From Bacillus sp. FSL K6-3431 (GTDB lineage Bacteria; Bacillota; Bacilli; Bacillales; Bacillaceae_C), in NCBI RefSeq assembly GCF_038002605.1, contig NZ_JBBOCT010000001.1, positions 2,108,001-2,172,000 on the forward strand: a DNA stretch of 64,000 nt, given 5' to 3'. The position numbers and the translations under genes are program-made. The notes beneath the pieces are model-generated. The model did not search any database. It was given only the letters and a program-made list of their open reading frames with translations, and was not told the origin of the DNA. Every line of letters starts with the position of its first letter. Position 1 is the first letter of the stretch. This document shows, in pieces, positions 1-8,923 of this stretch.

Positions 1-265
1 GGCTCTAGAAATTTTTTTCCTTTAAATTTTTCTGTATCATGTGATAGTAGAATTTCCGTTACAGAAAATAATGATTCAAAACCTTTTGCGATGATTTGAC
101 AAACATTTAATATCCCGCTTACCGCTCCAAGAATTAAAGTAAAAAAGTTTTCCAAAATGTTCCGATATATAACCTTAATAAAATGCCGGATGGCTTCACT
201 TTAGAGACAGTTTCATCGTTGAAAAGCTGAATATATTCTATGGAAGTCTCTTCAAGTTTTGTCAT
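1..265 (-). pseudogene. Frameshifted or truncated small membrane protein fragment (runs off the left edge)
   Basis: On the minus strand an ATG at 265 opens a 43-codon frame (begins MTKLEETSIEYIQLF) that stops at 134. A second frame continues directly to the window edge with hydrophobic, coding-like sequence (FTLILGAVSGILNVCQ...). The two frames would join if the T run in the ACTTTTTTAC context (about 145-155) had one more T. I read this as one gene broken by a single-base deletion. I do not recognise the family, and the part beyond position 1 is unseen. A chance overlap of two short frames remains possible. Confidence 0.35.
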
Positions 266-456
266 ACAAATACCTCGGTTCTTTCTTCAAACTTTGTATA
301 TTATTTAATTAATAATCTGTGTAAACACGCGTTTAATACTTTTTAAAAATAGATTCTTGTTTTTTATCTTTATGCCCCCACACCTGTAATACTATCTCAG
401 TTATATGGCGAACGAAGCAGGTTTAAAGCAAGTGTTAAATGGTTTACTTCATAATA

Positions 457-1414
457 TTACCGATTTACATACCACTCTTTTAATGTTTGTTCCGCTTTTT
501 TGCCATAGATATCAAAACCTTTATCTAGCTTAGCTTCTTCTAGCGGATACAGATTTGTGCTCCAATCCCACCAGAAAAATCCGGCAAACCATGGTTCATC
601 CCAAAATGCTTCCATTACAGATCTATAGAAATTATTTTGCTCCTCTTGATGAAATGGAAGTTCTATTTGTTCAAAATCCCAAGGCATAGTTGCGCAGCCT
701 TCTGCACTTCTGCAACCAATCTCCATAAATATAATAGGTTTATTAAATTGATAATGTAATTTTTCAATTCGGACTACTCTCGTTTCCAATTTTTCAGCAT
801 CGTTTCATAGCTATCGTTCGGTTTTTCACCTACTGGATAGTAGGCACTCGTCCCAATAATATCGATTTTATCAAACCACTTAATCCCATCTTCTTTTCCA
901 TGGTTAGCGTTATATACAATTGGCCCATTGTATACGCTTCTCACTTTTTTAATCACATGCTCCCAATGAGTCGTCTGAGATTCTGTACAACCATCTCACA
1001 GCCAATACAAAACATTTCGCAGCCTAATTCCTCAAATAACTCCGCATAATGCATTAGAAAATTCGTATATGACTGAAACCAGCTTTGCCAGTATTCATAT
1101 ACGTCATGTGGGGAGCCTATTCTCGCTCTCCAAAGACCGTCTTTTGAATTGACTACAGACTTCAAACAAACTTTCATCCCTAGCCTTTTTGCTTTTTACT
1201 GCAAAAATAATATCACTGTCGGACATCGTAAATCCGTAATCAAAGTTTATTTCTGTTGAAAAAATTGTTTTTTGATATGTATAAAAAGATAACGCTATCC
1301 ATTCGCTACCCGTTTTTTTAACTTTTCTAATGACTCTACAGCCTCAGGAGTTCTATATGCACCTCTTGATGAATTCCACCCATAAGTCATTCCCTTAATG
1401 AGTAATTCCTTCAC
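457..1414 (-). pseudogene. GH113 beta-mannanase, broken by about four frameshifts
   Basis: The minus strand carries successive pieces of one glycosidase in different frames. A GTG start at 1414, with AGGGAGG upstream, gives the N-terminus (GMTYGWNSSRGAYRTPE). Then come EWIALSFYTYQKTIFSTEI, VCLKSVVNSKDGLWRA, the acid/base segment CIGCEM, VIKKVRSVYNGPIVYNANHG, GTSAYYPVG, the nucleophile segment KPIIFMEIGCRS, and FFWWDWSTNLYP ending in an intact C-terminus. This is the TIM-barrel layout of GH113 endo-beta-1,4-mannanases, which release or trim manno-oligosaccharides. The shifts lie near 1310, 1185, 970 and 785, one in an A7 run. It is divergent to the alpha-galactosidase gene, so it was part of the mannan locus. 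Neighbouring genes are intact, so general sequencing error is unlikely. Confidence 0.82.
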
Positions 1415-1482
1415 CTTTCATTCCTCCCTAATCATAATCTTACCTAACAAAAACACTTTATATCCAGAGACAGACATGCTAA

Positions 1483-1540
1483 TTAGCAACTTTCTATTAA
1501 TCTGTTATAATATAAATATTAACTTAATCGTTAACCTTAT
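1483..1540 (+). promoter_or_regulatory. Promoter and operator of the alpha-galactosidase gene
   Basis: A -10 box TATAAT lies at 1506-1511. It has a weak -35 (TTAGCA, 1483-1488) at a 17-bp spacing. The 17-mer TTAATCGTTAACCTTAT follows at 1524-1540, just downstream of the expected start of transcription. The same 17-mer with one change lies at 10119-10135, and with two changes at 25186-25202. A site over the start region fits repression by the LacI protein encoded at 6621-7628. The binding assignment is inference. Confidence 0.65.
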
Positions 1541-1679
1541 GCAATTGTTTTTTTAAGATCAAGCATTTCACCAGATTACCTTAGCATCATTCCATATACT
1601 AATTTGACTCCTAAGCTTATTATCAATAAAGAAGAAGCCTTACCGTTTTTAGTAATTACTTTTAAAGGAGTTTTGTATA

Positions 1680-3830
1680 ATGACAATCTATCATCAAGAG
1701 AAGTTCAACATTTTTCATCTTCAATCAAAGGAAATGAGTTATATTATTCAAATTGTGAATGGCGCACCAGCGCATGCTTATTGGGGAAAAAAATTGCGTA
1801 ACGAAGCTAGTTTAGATCACTTTTTAGCTCCTCGACTGGAGGATACGCTTGATAGACTTCCCCAAGAATATCCACAATATGGGTCAGGTGACTTTAGAAA
1901 CCCTGCTTATCAAGTTAAGTTAAATGATGGTAGTAGAATAACTGAATTAATATATAAAGACTTTAAAATAATAAAAGGAAAGCCTGAACTAAAAGGTCTA
2001 CCTTCTGTTTATTCAGAGGCGGATAAAGAAGCAGAAACATTAGAACTTGAATTACATGATGAATATTGTGGTTTAACTGTTTATTTAAGCTATACAGTTT
2101 TTGCCGATCATAATGCCATCGCTCGTTCTACTCGCTTCGTCCATGAAGGAAAAAAGACCGTAAGCTTAACGCGCGCATTGAGCGCTAGCATTGATTTTCA
2201 TGATGATAATTTTGAGATGATGTACCTTTCTGGGGCATGGGCAAGAGAAGCACAAGTTCAAAGAAAATCGCTATCACCAGGATCAATTGTGATTGACAGC
2301 AAACGCGGTGTTAGTAGCCACCAGTTAAATCCATTCGTTGCATTAATGCGACCTGATGCTGAGGAAGACCATGGCGATGTTTACGGATTCAGTCTCGTGT
2401 ATAGCGGAAGCTTTTTAGCTGAGGCAGAGGTCGATCAATTTTTCAACACAAGATTATCCATTGGGATTAACCCTTTTGATTTCGGATGGAAGTTAGAGCC
2501 AGGAAAAGATTTTCAAACACCGGAGACAATTATGGTTTATTCAGCAAAAGGCATCGGTGGCATGTCTAGAACATACCACCGCTTATACCGGACACGCCTA
2601 GCAAGAGGGAATTTCCGTGATCAAACTAGACCAATCCTTGTAAATAACTGGGAAGCGACTTATTTTGATTTTAATGCGGACAAAATCGAATCAATTGCCA
2701 AAGCTGGAGCAGAGCTTGGGATTGAACTATTCGTATTAGATGATGGCTGGTTTGGCAAAAGAAATGACGACACAACCTCACTCGGAGATTGGTTTGAAGA
2801 TCAACAAAAATTGCCGGATGGTCTTGAAGATTTAGCTAATCGAGTAAAATCTACCGGACTTCAGTTTGGTCTTTGGGTAGAACCTGAAATGATTTCTCCA
2901 GACAGCGAACTATATAGAAAACATCCAGACTGGTGCTTACATGTAGCTGGAAGACGCCGTACATTGTTGAGAACACAAAGTGTCCTAGATTTTTCCAGAA
3001 AAGAAGTAATCGATTATATTTTTGATTCATTAAGTGATATTTTTACTCGTGTTCCCATTTCTTATATTAAATGGGACATGAATAGGTATTTAACGGAAAT
3101 AGGCTCTGTAGAGTGGCCAGCTGATCAACAAAGCGAAATCGCCCATCGCTATGTACTTGGTTTATACGAATTGCTTGAACGCTTAACAGCCAAGTTCCCA
3201 CATATTTTATTTGAAAGTTGCTCTAGTGGTGGTGGACGCTTTGACCCAGGCATGCTTTACTATATGCCACAAACTTGGACAAGCGATACAACAGACGCTA
3301 TTGAGCGATTAAAAATTCAATATGGAACAAGCCTTGTCTATCCAATTAGTTCCATTGGCGCACATGTGTCTTCGATACCAAACCATCAAGTCGGAAGAAT
3401 GGCATCATTAACAACACGTGGAAACGTAGCTATGTCGGGTAATTTTGGTTACGAAATGGACTTACGAACGTTCACAGATGAAGAAAAAAGCATCGCTAAG
3501 CAACAAGTAGCAATGTATAAGGAAATTCGCCCACTCGTCCAAACCGGAGATTTTTACCGTTTAAAAAGTCCTTTTACCGGACATGAAGCCGCATGGATGT
3601 TTGTTTCTACCGATAAACGAGAAGCATTGGTATTTTATTTCAAAATACTCGCAGAACCGCATATGCCTCACACACGCCTTATCCTAAAAGGCTTGAATCC
3701 TGATGTGAATTATATGTCAGAACAAGATGAACTTATCTATGGCGGGGATCAGCTGCTAGCTGCCGGCATCAACCTACCTAAACTGCATGGGGATTATGCT
3801 AGTACTTGGTTCAAACTCACAGCTAAATAA
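1680..3830 (+). CDS. Alpha-galactosidase, GH36
   Basis: Hydrolyses terminal alpha-1,6-galactose from galactomanno-oligosaccharides or raffinose-type sugars. No signal peptide is visible, so it acts in the cytoplasm. The 716 residues fit the GH36 group I enzymes: an N-terminal beta-supersandwich (about 1-320), then the barrel with WEATYFDF, FVLDDGWFG, GLWVEPEMISPDSELY, YIKWDMNR (nucleophile Asp466) and ESCSSGGGRFDPG plus WTSDTTDAIERL (acid/base Asp536). The 70-residue gap between the two catalytic Asp matches the family. The start is chosen because AAAGGAG lies 9 bases upstream. It stands alone, divergent from the broken GH113 gene, and a shared operator motif precedes it. Confidence 0.95.
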   Translation: MTIYHQEKFNIFHLQSKEMSYIIQIVNGAPAHAYWGKKLRNEASLDHFLAPRLEDTLDRLPQEYPQYGSGDFRNPAYQVKLNDGSRITELIYKDFKIIKGKPELKGLPSVYSEADKEAETLELELHDEYCGLTVYLSYTVFADHNAIARSTRFVHEGKKTVSLTRALSASIDFHDDNFEMMYLSGAWAREAQVQRKSLSPGSIVIDSKRGVSSHQLNPFVALMRPDAEEDHGDVYGFSLVYSGSFLAEAEVDQFFNTRLSIGINPFDFGWKLEPGKDFQTPETIMVYSAKGIGGMSRTYHRLYRTRLARGNFRDQTRPILVNNWEATYFDFNADKIESIAKAGAELGIELFVLDDGWFGKRNDDTTSLGDWFEDQQKLPDGLEDLANRVKSTGLQFGLWVEPEMISPDSELYRKHPDWCLHVAGRRRTLLRTQSVLDFSRKEVIDYIFDSLSDIFTRVPISYIKWDMNRYLTEIGSVEWPADQQSEIAHRYVLGLYELLERLTAKFPHILFESCSSGGGRFDPGMLYYMPQTWTSDTTDAIERLKIQYGTSLVYPISSIGAHVSSIPNHQVGRMASLTTRGNVAMSGNFGYEMDLRTFTDEEKSIAKQQVAMYKEIRPLVQTGDFYRLKSPFTGHEAAWMFVSTDKREALVFYFKILAEPHMPHTRLILKGLNPDVNYMSEQDELIYGGDQLLAAGINLPKLHGDYASTWFKLTAK

Positions 3831-3946
3831 GAAAGTCCCAATCGAAGGCATTTTCCCACTTTGATTGCACATGTATTACGTCGGAGGAGGTACAGAAAAA
3901 TTTTTATGTACTTGTATCTCTAAAATTAATACTTAATTTCAAATAT

Positions 3947-3987
3947 AAAAAGCTCCATTTCCAGCAGCTAGCTGAAATGGAGCTTTT
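3947..3987. terminator. Bidirectional intrinsic terminator between galactosidase gene and permease remnant
   Basis: The inverted repeat AAAGCTCCATTTC / GAAATGGAGCTTT encloses a short loop and has A- and T-rich flanks on both sides. It lies between the convergent ends of the galactosidase gene (+) and the decayed transport gene (-), so it can serve both strands. Confidence 0.8.
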
Positions 3988-4001
3988 AGATTATCTACTA
4001 A

Positions 4002-4413
4002 TTATTTTACTGATCCTTGCGCAAATCCATTGTATATATATATCTTTGCAAGGCTAAAAATGCAATTAACGTCGGGATAATCGCAATCATGATTCCCGCA
4101 GAAACGACCTCCCACTGAGATCCATATGGTCCTTTAAATTTGAACAGAGCAGTGGAAATTACATTTAAATCAGTCTTCGGCATGTAAAGGAATGCACCTT
4201 AACATTCGGATGTTTTTCATTAAATTTCTTTGCATAATCTTGGAATACAGTGTCAACAATGTCCGTCCTTTGTGTAATAACAGTAATCTCGCCACTTAGA
4301 CCTTCCTCACTAGTACCTTTTTCCCCTGATGATTTTTTATCTGAACAACCTACAAGAGCAACAAGAAAGACGAGCGACATAGTAAGCAAAGCAAAAAACC
4401 TTTTCCCCCTCAT
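4002..4413 (-). pseudogene. Deletion fusion: binding-protein N-terminus joined to ABC permease C-terminus
   Basis: The ATG at 4413 starts a lipoprotein signal peptide with a lipobox ending at Cys23 (LVALVGC). It continues as the first beta-strand of a sugar-binding protein (GEITVITQRTDI...NEKHPNVKV). At about 4195 the reading changes frame into the C-terminal end of a MalG-type permease (AFLYMPKTDLNVISTALF...LIAFLALQRYIY). The permease end itself carries a 2-bp TA expansion in a TATATATA run near 4035. Removing it restores the usual ending NGFAQGSVK with a stop at 4002. The simplest history is an operon of binding protein and two permeases that lost its middle in one deletion. Non-functional. 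Confidence 0.8.
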
Positions 4414-4527
4414 GACGAAACCCCTTCCTTTTCTTTATATTAAATTAACGTTAAGCTTAATTATAATTTATCTCCAAGGTTTTAACTTGTCAATTACTTT
4501 ATTTTACTATTTAAACAAAGTTACTAA

Positions 4528-5130
4528 TTAACTTTGTTGAATTGTATCCTTCATCCTTATATTGCTAAAAGTATATAGAATGCTGAGCCCATATAGAAAA
4601 GGACCAAAAAACAAGAAAAATGCAAAATTTACGTACGCCGCAATAAATAGAAGTACGGTTGCTATGAGAACAGCCCCTGTATGCACAAACTTCTTTACCA
4701 AAGAATAGAACGAATGTACTATTGCTTGTTTCATGTTCATTCGAGAAAACGCGAGATATTAAATAGCATAAGCCAAAAGCACAAATGTCATTGTAAAAAA
4801 GTAAAACGCAGCAATTGTCAATGCAGCTGCCAAGCTATTGTCCTGCATATTAAGTGAAAATAAAACGGACCAAAAAACGATGATTATGAAGGAAAATAAA
4901 AAGGATGGAAATTTGTAACGTGAATAGCGAAGCCAATACTTTTTAAACAACACAGCTACTTCATCACGTTCTTTATTATCCTTTACTTCACGAATTGTCA
5001 AAATCAATGCACATCCCGCTGGAATCAATCCATAAATAACCCATCCTCTAACGAGATAAAGCCAGAAGTATAAACTAACCTTTAAATATGAATATAACTG
5101 ATGAAAAAAGGAATATAATTTACTATTCAA
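4528..5130 (-). pseudogene. YesL-like DUF624 membrane protein, one in-frame stop
   Basis: Two frames, 5130-4759 (123 aa) and 4740-4528 (70 aa), lie in the same phase. They are separated only by a TAA at 4759-4761 and six sense codons (YLAFSR). Read through, they give exactly 200 residues with several membrane segments, the length of the intact DUF624 protein at 26172-26777. DUF624/YesL proteins accompany ABC sugar transporters, and this one sits upstream of the collapsed transporter operon. A single nonsense change (or, less likely, readthrough or a base error) explains the split. Its start is MNSKLYSFFHQ. Confidence 0.75.
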
Positions 5131-5380
5131 TATAGACTTCTCCCTTGTTTAAACTTAAGTTTCTTTTGAGAACGATGAAGAAACAAGGTATACTAACTAC
5201 CTTGTTCTCCTTTAGGATTCTCAAAATTCACTCTCGTTGAACTTTACTTTCCTTTTATCGCAGATTAACAGGCAGTAAAACCCCCACTTCAAGACTTAGA
5301 GAATGGATGGGCTACACTAAGTTAGACAATAAAATTAAGGTCTTGTAGAATACAACTAACAGAAATAAGGAGAATCTACA

Positions 5381-5668
5381 ATGACCCAAAAAAGAGCCAG
5401 AAGAACGTTCACAAAAGAATTTAAAGGCCAGATGGTACAACTTTTTGAAAATGGAAAACCAAGAGCTGACATCATCCGTGAATATGATTTGACTGCTTCA
5501 GCATTCGACAAATGGGTGAAACAAACTCAGTCTTCGGGATCCTTCAGTGAGAAAGACAACCGAACTCCTGAAGAGGCGGAGTTAATCAAGTTACGTAAGG
5601 AAAATCAACGCCTGATGATGGAGAATGATATTTTAAAGCAAGCCGCGCTGATTATGGGACGAAAGTAG
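5381..5668 (+). CDS. IS3-family transposase OrfA
   Basis: This 95-residue protein has an N-terminal helix-turn-helix (KEFKGQMVQLFENGKPRADIIREYDLTASAFDKWV) and a C-terminal leucine-zipper-like helix (ELIKLRKENQRLMMENDILKQAALIMGRK). It binds the element ends. The start has GGAG upstream. The orfB frame starts just after its stop. In this family OrfA and OrfB are often joined by a -1 frameshift to make the full transposase, but I could not identify an unambiguous slippery site here. Confidence 0.92.
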   Translation: MTQKRARRTFTKEFKGQMVQLFENGKPRADIIREYDLTASAFDKWVKQTQSSGSFSEKDNRTPEEAELIKLRKENQRLMMENDILKQAALIMGRK

Positions 5669-5670
5669 AT

Positions 5671-6492
5671 GTGATTCGTAGTAACCGACACAAATACTCG
5701 GTATCAGCAATGTGTGACGTCCTTACCATTCCAAGAAGTACTTTTTACTATGAACCTATTGAGAAACCACCCGAAGACGAACTCGTCGAACAAATTCGAT
5801 CTATTTTCATCTCGAGTCGAAGCAATTATGGGACCCGTAAAATCAAAGTGGAACTCGAAAAGTTAGGTTTCGTTGTTTCCAGAAGACGTATTGGCCGAAC
5901 TATGCGAGAGCAAGGTCTTGTATCGAACTATACTGTAGCTCAATTCAAGCCATTCAAAGAAAAGTGTAACGAAGAGCCTGTGAAAAATGTATTGAATAGA
6001 AAATTTAATGATCAAGAAGAATTGGCCGTTGTCGTTAGCGATCTAACCTACGTACGTGTGAACGGAAAGTGGAATTACGTATGTTTATTTGTCGATCTTT
6101 TTAACCGAGAAATCATTGGACATAGTGCGGGTCCCAATAAAACTGCTGAATTGGTTTACAAAGCGTTATCAAGCATTGATAGACGGCTAGATGACATTCA
6201 AATATTCCACACTGATCGCGGGAATGAATTTAAAAACAAATTAATAGATAGAGCCCTAAAAACCTTTGGAATCGAACGATCTTTAAGCATGAAAGGCTGC
6301 CCCTACGATAACGCAGTGGCAGAAGCAATGTTCAAAGTGTTCAAGACGGAATTTGCGAATGGTGCACACTTTGAAAGCCTTGACCAGCTCCTACTTGAAC
6401 TTAGAGATTACGTGAATTGGTTCAACAAGTTTAGAATACACGGCACACTCGATTACAAAAGTCCAGTAGAATACAGATTACAGACCTTATAA
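5671..6492 (+). CDS. IS3-family transposase OrfB, DDE integrase core
   Basis: The catalytic half of the transposase is 273 residues and opens with MIRSNRHKYSVSAMC from a GTG codon. An HTH_21-type region (SNYGTRKIKVELEKLG) precedes the rve integrase core. The acidic triad is visible in VVVSDLTYV (first Asp), FHTDRGNEF (second Asp) and NAVAEAMFKVFKTE (Glu). No internal stop or frameshift is seen, so the element may still be active. Confidence 0.92.
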   Translation: MIRSNRHKYSVSAMCDVLTIPRSTFYYEPIEKPPEDELVEQIRSIFISSRSNYGTRKIKVELEKLGFVVSRRRIGRTMREQGLVSNYTVAQFKPFKEKCNEEPVKNVLNRKFNDQEELAVVVSDLTYVRVNGKWNYVCLFVDLFNREIIGHSAGPNKTAELVYKALSSIDRRLDDIQIFHTDRGNEFKNKLIDRALKTFGIERSLSMKGCPYDNAVAEAMFKVFKTEFANGAHFESLDQLLLELRDYVNWFNKFRIHGTLDYKSPVEYRLQTL

Positions 6493-6620
6493 TTTTTGTT
6501 CAGTTTACTGTTGACAATCCAGAAATCTAAGAAGGATAAGTGGGGGATAACTGCCCGTAAAGGCCCGATTGGTTCAACTAACCATCAGTGGGGGATGACC
6601 CCCCCCCACTGATGGAAGTT

Positions 6621-7628
6621 TCACTTTATATTTTTAACAGAATCGCGATAGATAATTTTCCCCTTGATTTGCACTCGACCATGCTTTTTATCCTTTTTTC
6701 CAATTTTCTCATGGATAAACTTAACTGCCGTATTTGACATTTCTTCCACATCAACCTCTACAGTAGTTAGTCCAGGCTCAGAAATAGAAGCAAAGATATC
6801 GTTGTCGAAACCGACTACTGAAAAGTCATCAGGTACATGATAACCACTTTCCTTTAATTCACTAATTAAATTATGAGCAACTTGGTCACAATTGCATACA
6901 AACGCAGTAGGCAGCTCTTTAGGCAACTCAATATCTATATACGTCCCATATTCGTCACGGTCATTAATAAGGAAGTTATTATTAAGTTTAATGCCATGTT
7001 CTAACAATGATTTATAATAACCGAGAAATCGATCTTGAATACTACTTGTAGAATACAAATTACCTACATATGCAATTTTTTCATGACCACTTCTAATTAA
7101 ATAATTAGTTAAGTCATATGCCCCATAGAAATTATCAGTAATAACTGCATCAATATCAGCATGTTCATCATAAAAATCCATAAATACAGTTGGTATATCT
7201 ATCTTTTGAAGCGTTTGGATATACGTTTTTTTAATTTGTCCTAGAATAATAAAGCCATCTACTTTCTGCTCTAAGTAAATTCTTGGCAAAATTAACTTTT
7301 CTTCATCCTCTGCACTCATTATATGCAATATGCCGTAATAACCTTGTTTCTCCAATACTTTTGAAATGGATTGGTAAAAGTTTAAATAAAACGATTGGTT
7401 TAACCCTGTGAACCTTTCCGGAATTATTACGCCGATATTAAAAGATAGTCCATCTTTCATTGACCGTGCTGCCGTATTGTAACGGTAGCCCATTTTTTCA
7501 GCAAGACCTTTAATCTTTTCCTTTAAATCATCACTTACTCCCTCTTTGTCATTTAGCGCTTTTGAAACGGTAACGCTACTGACGCCCATTTTTTCAGCGA
7601 TATCTTTCATCGTCACATTATTTTTCAT
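6621..7628 (-). CDS. LacI-family transcriptional repressor
   Basis: It has an N-terminal LacI helix-turn-helix (MKDIAEKMGVSSVTVSKALNDKEGVSDD, about residues 7-34) and a periplasmic-binding-type effector domain to the C-terminus (VGFDNDIFASISEPGLTTVEV). I chose ATG 7628 because GAGGAG lies 7 bases upstream; a GTG at 7643 is also in frame. It follows the phosphorylase gene by 122 bp. It is the likely reader of the 17-bp motif at 1524, 10119 and 25186, with a manno-sugar as inducer (inference). Its stop codon lies inside structured repeat copy A, so the repeat abuts and may have replaced the original gene end. Confidence 0.9.
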   Translation of the reverse strand: MKNNVTMKDIAEKMGVSSVTVSKALNDKEGVSDDLKEKIKGLAEKMGYRYNTAARSMKDGLSFNIGVIIPERFTGLNQSFYLNFYQSISKVLEKQGYYGILHIMSAEDEEKLILPRIYLEQKVDGFIILGQIKKTYIQTLQKIDIPTVFMDFYDEHADIDAVITDNFYGAYDLTNYLIRSGHEKIAYVGNLYSTSSIQDRFLGYYKSLLEHGIKLNNNFLINDRDEYGTYIDIELPKELPTAFVCNCDQVAHNLISELKESGYHVPDDFSVVGFDNDIFASISEPGLTTVEVDVEEMSNTAVKFIHEKIGKKDKKHGRVQIKGKIIYRDSVKNIK

Positions 7629-7750
7629 ATGAACACTCCTCACCTACTACAACAATGGAACTTAATTTTTCCATAGATTTATTGACCTACCGTTAATATA
7701 CATTGTTACGGCCATTTATTCCATGCTGATTATCGCAGACTACCGAAATG

Positions 7751-8923
7751 TTACTTAAGCAGTTCATTATTTTTTTCAATTAATGCGTTGCGTAACGCTG
7801 CGCTTTCTAATGATCGGAACGGATCCTCCGGTGTATTAAACGTATAATCTATTAGCTTCTCAATCGTAGTTGTTGCAACATGGATGCGCGTGTCACTTGA
7901 AGCATAATAAATGAACACTTCATTATGTTCATTTACAACCGCACCATTACAGAAAATAACATTAGACACATCACCCACACGTTCATTGTCGTATGGAGAA
8001 ATAAAATATCCTCCTGGCTTCGCGATAATTTTCGCAGGATCCTCTAGGCTTGTTGCGAAAACATATAATACATATCGCAGGCCAGCCGCAGTGTTACGCA
8101 CGCCGTGAGCGATATGAATCCAACCTTTTTCTGTTTTAATCGGTGCAGGCCCTTGGCCGTTTTTCGCTTCACATACCGTGTGATATTTTCTTTCATCTAT
8201 AACTGTTTCAGATGCGATTACAGGTTTTTTAATATCCTCGCAAACCCCAAATGCAATTCCGCCACCAGATCCCGTAGAAATAAATCCATCTTGCGGGCGT
8301 GTGTAGAATGCATATTTCCCATCAATAAATTCAGGATGTAGAACAACATTTCGTTGCTGTGGGGACGGTGTCTGGATGTTCGGAAGACGTTCCCAACTTT
8401 TTAAATCTTTTGTTCTAACTAAGGCAGCTTGGGCTACTGCACTAGATGTGTCAAACGGATCAGCGTCAGGGTCTTTACTTTCGGAACAGTAAATTCCATA
8501 AATCCAACCATCTTCATGCTTTACTAGCCTCATATCGTATATATTCGTTTCTTCTTTATCAATATCTTCCCATACGAGCGGCGTGTCAATAAATCTGAAC
8601 TGATCGATACCATTATCACTTACTGCCAAAGCAAAAATAGATTTACGATCATGGCCTTCCGTCCGAACAACCATGTAATATTTACCTTCAAAATAAATAG
8701 CTCCAGGATTAAAAGCGGCGTTAATACCTAGTCTTTCCATGAAATGGGGATTCGTTTCTTTATTTACATCAAATCTCCAATGGATCGGCACATGATGACG
8801 CGTAATAACAGGATATTTATATCGTTCAAAAATCCCATTATAGAAATCTACATCTTTTTCATTTATTCTAGTCAAAAATTTTTCTTGTTTCTCCACTAAT
8901 TGATAGTAAGTTTCATGTATCAT
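7751..8923 (-). CDS. 4-O-beta-D-mannosyl-D-glucose phosphorylase, GH130
   Basis: Phosphorolyses Man-beta-1,4-Glc to mannose 1-phosphate and glucose in the cytoplasm (EC 2.4.1.281 is the expected activity). The 390-residue length and the sequence fit GH130 subfamily 1: [23 protein letters not shown], then the catalytic Asp in NIYDMRLV (Asp130), [19 protein letters not shown], and [21 protein letters not shown]. The ATG overlaps the epimerase stop (TAATG), so the two are translationally coupled. The pair forms the known epimerase-phosphorylase route for beta-1,4-mannobiose. Other GH130 activities (mannobiose or manno-oligosaccharide phosphorylase) cannot be excluded without assay. Confidence 0.92.
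   Translation of the reverse strand: MIHETYYQLVEKQEKFLTRINEKDVDFYNGIFERYKYPVITRHHVPIHWRFDVNKETNPHFMERLGINAAFNPGAIYFEGKYYMVVRTEGHDRKSIFALAVSDNGIDQFRFIDTPLVWEDIDKEETNIYDMRLVKHEDGWIYGIYCSESKDPDADPFDTSSAVAQAALVRTKDLKSWERLPNIQTPSPQQRNVVLHPEFIDGKYAFYTRPQDGFISTGSGGGIAFGVCEDIKKPVIASETVIDERKYHTVCEAKNGQGPAPIKTEKGWIHIAHGVRNTAAGLRYVLYVFATSLEDPAKIIAKPGGYFISPYDNERVGDVSNVIFCNGAVVNEHNEVFIYYASSDTRIHVATTTIEKLIDYTFNTPEDPFRSLESAALRNALIEKNNELLK

Larger units (their letters stand above)
5304..6521 (+). mobile_element. IS3-family insertion sequence, complete
   Basis: The 1218-bp element begins TGGAT and ends ATCCA. It has imperfect terminal inverted repeats that include an AAGGTCT block at both ends, and a 3-bp target duplication GAA (5301-5303 and 6522-6524). 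It carries orfA and orfB of an IS3-type transposase, both apparently intact. It landed in the GAAA loop of the hairpin of repeat copy A, which dates the insertion after the repeat. Confidence 0.85.
5253..6630 (+). repeat. Structured dispersed repeat, copy A, split by the IS3 element
   Basis: About 157 bp of repeat (5253-5303 plus 6525-6630) match the reverse complement of 39507-39670 along nearly the whole length. Shared blocks include TTTATCGCAGA, GGCAGTAAAACCCCCACTTC, GTAAAGGCCCGATTGGTT and GAAGTTTCACTTTATA. With the IS removed, the 5' half folds into one long hairpin (GGCAGT...CCCCCACTT...CTTAGA-GAAA-TCTAAG...AAGTGGGGG...ACTGCC). The 3' half folds as CCATCAGTGGGGG / CCCCCACTGATGG. The last 10 bp overlap the 3' end of the lacI gene and supply its stop codon. 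Confidence 0.8.

Noticed and set aside
1604..1801. Plus-strand frame overlapping the galactosidase start
   Set aside because: It has no ribosome binding site and is a shadow of the GH36 gene.
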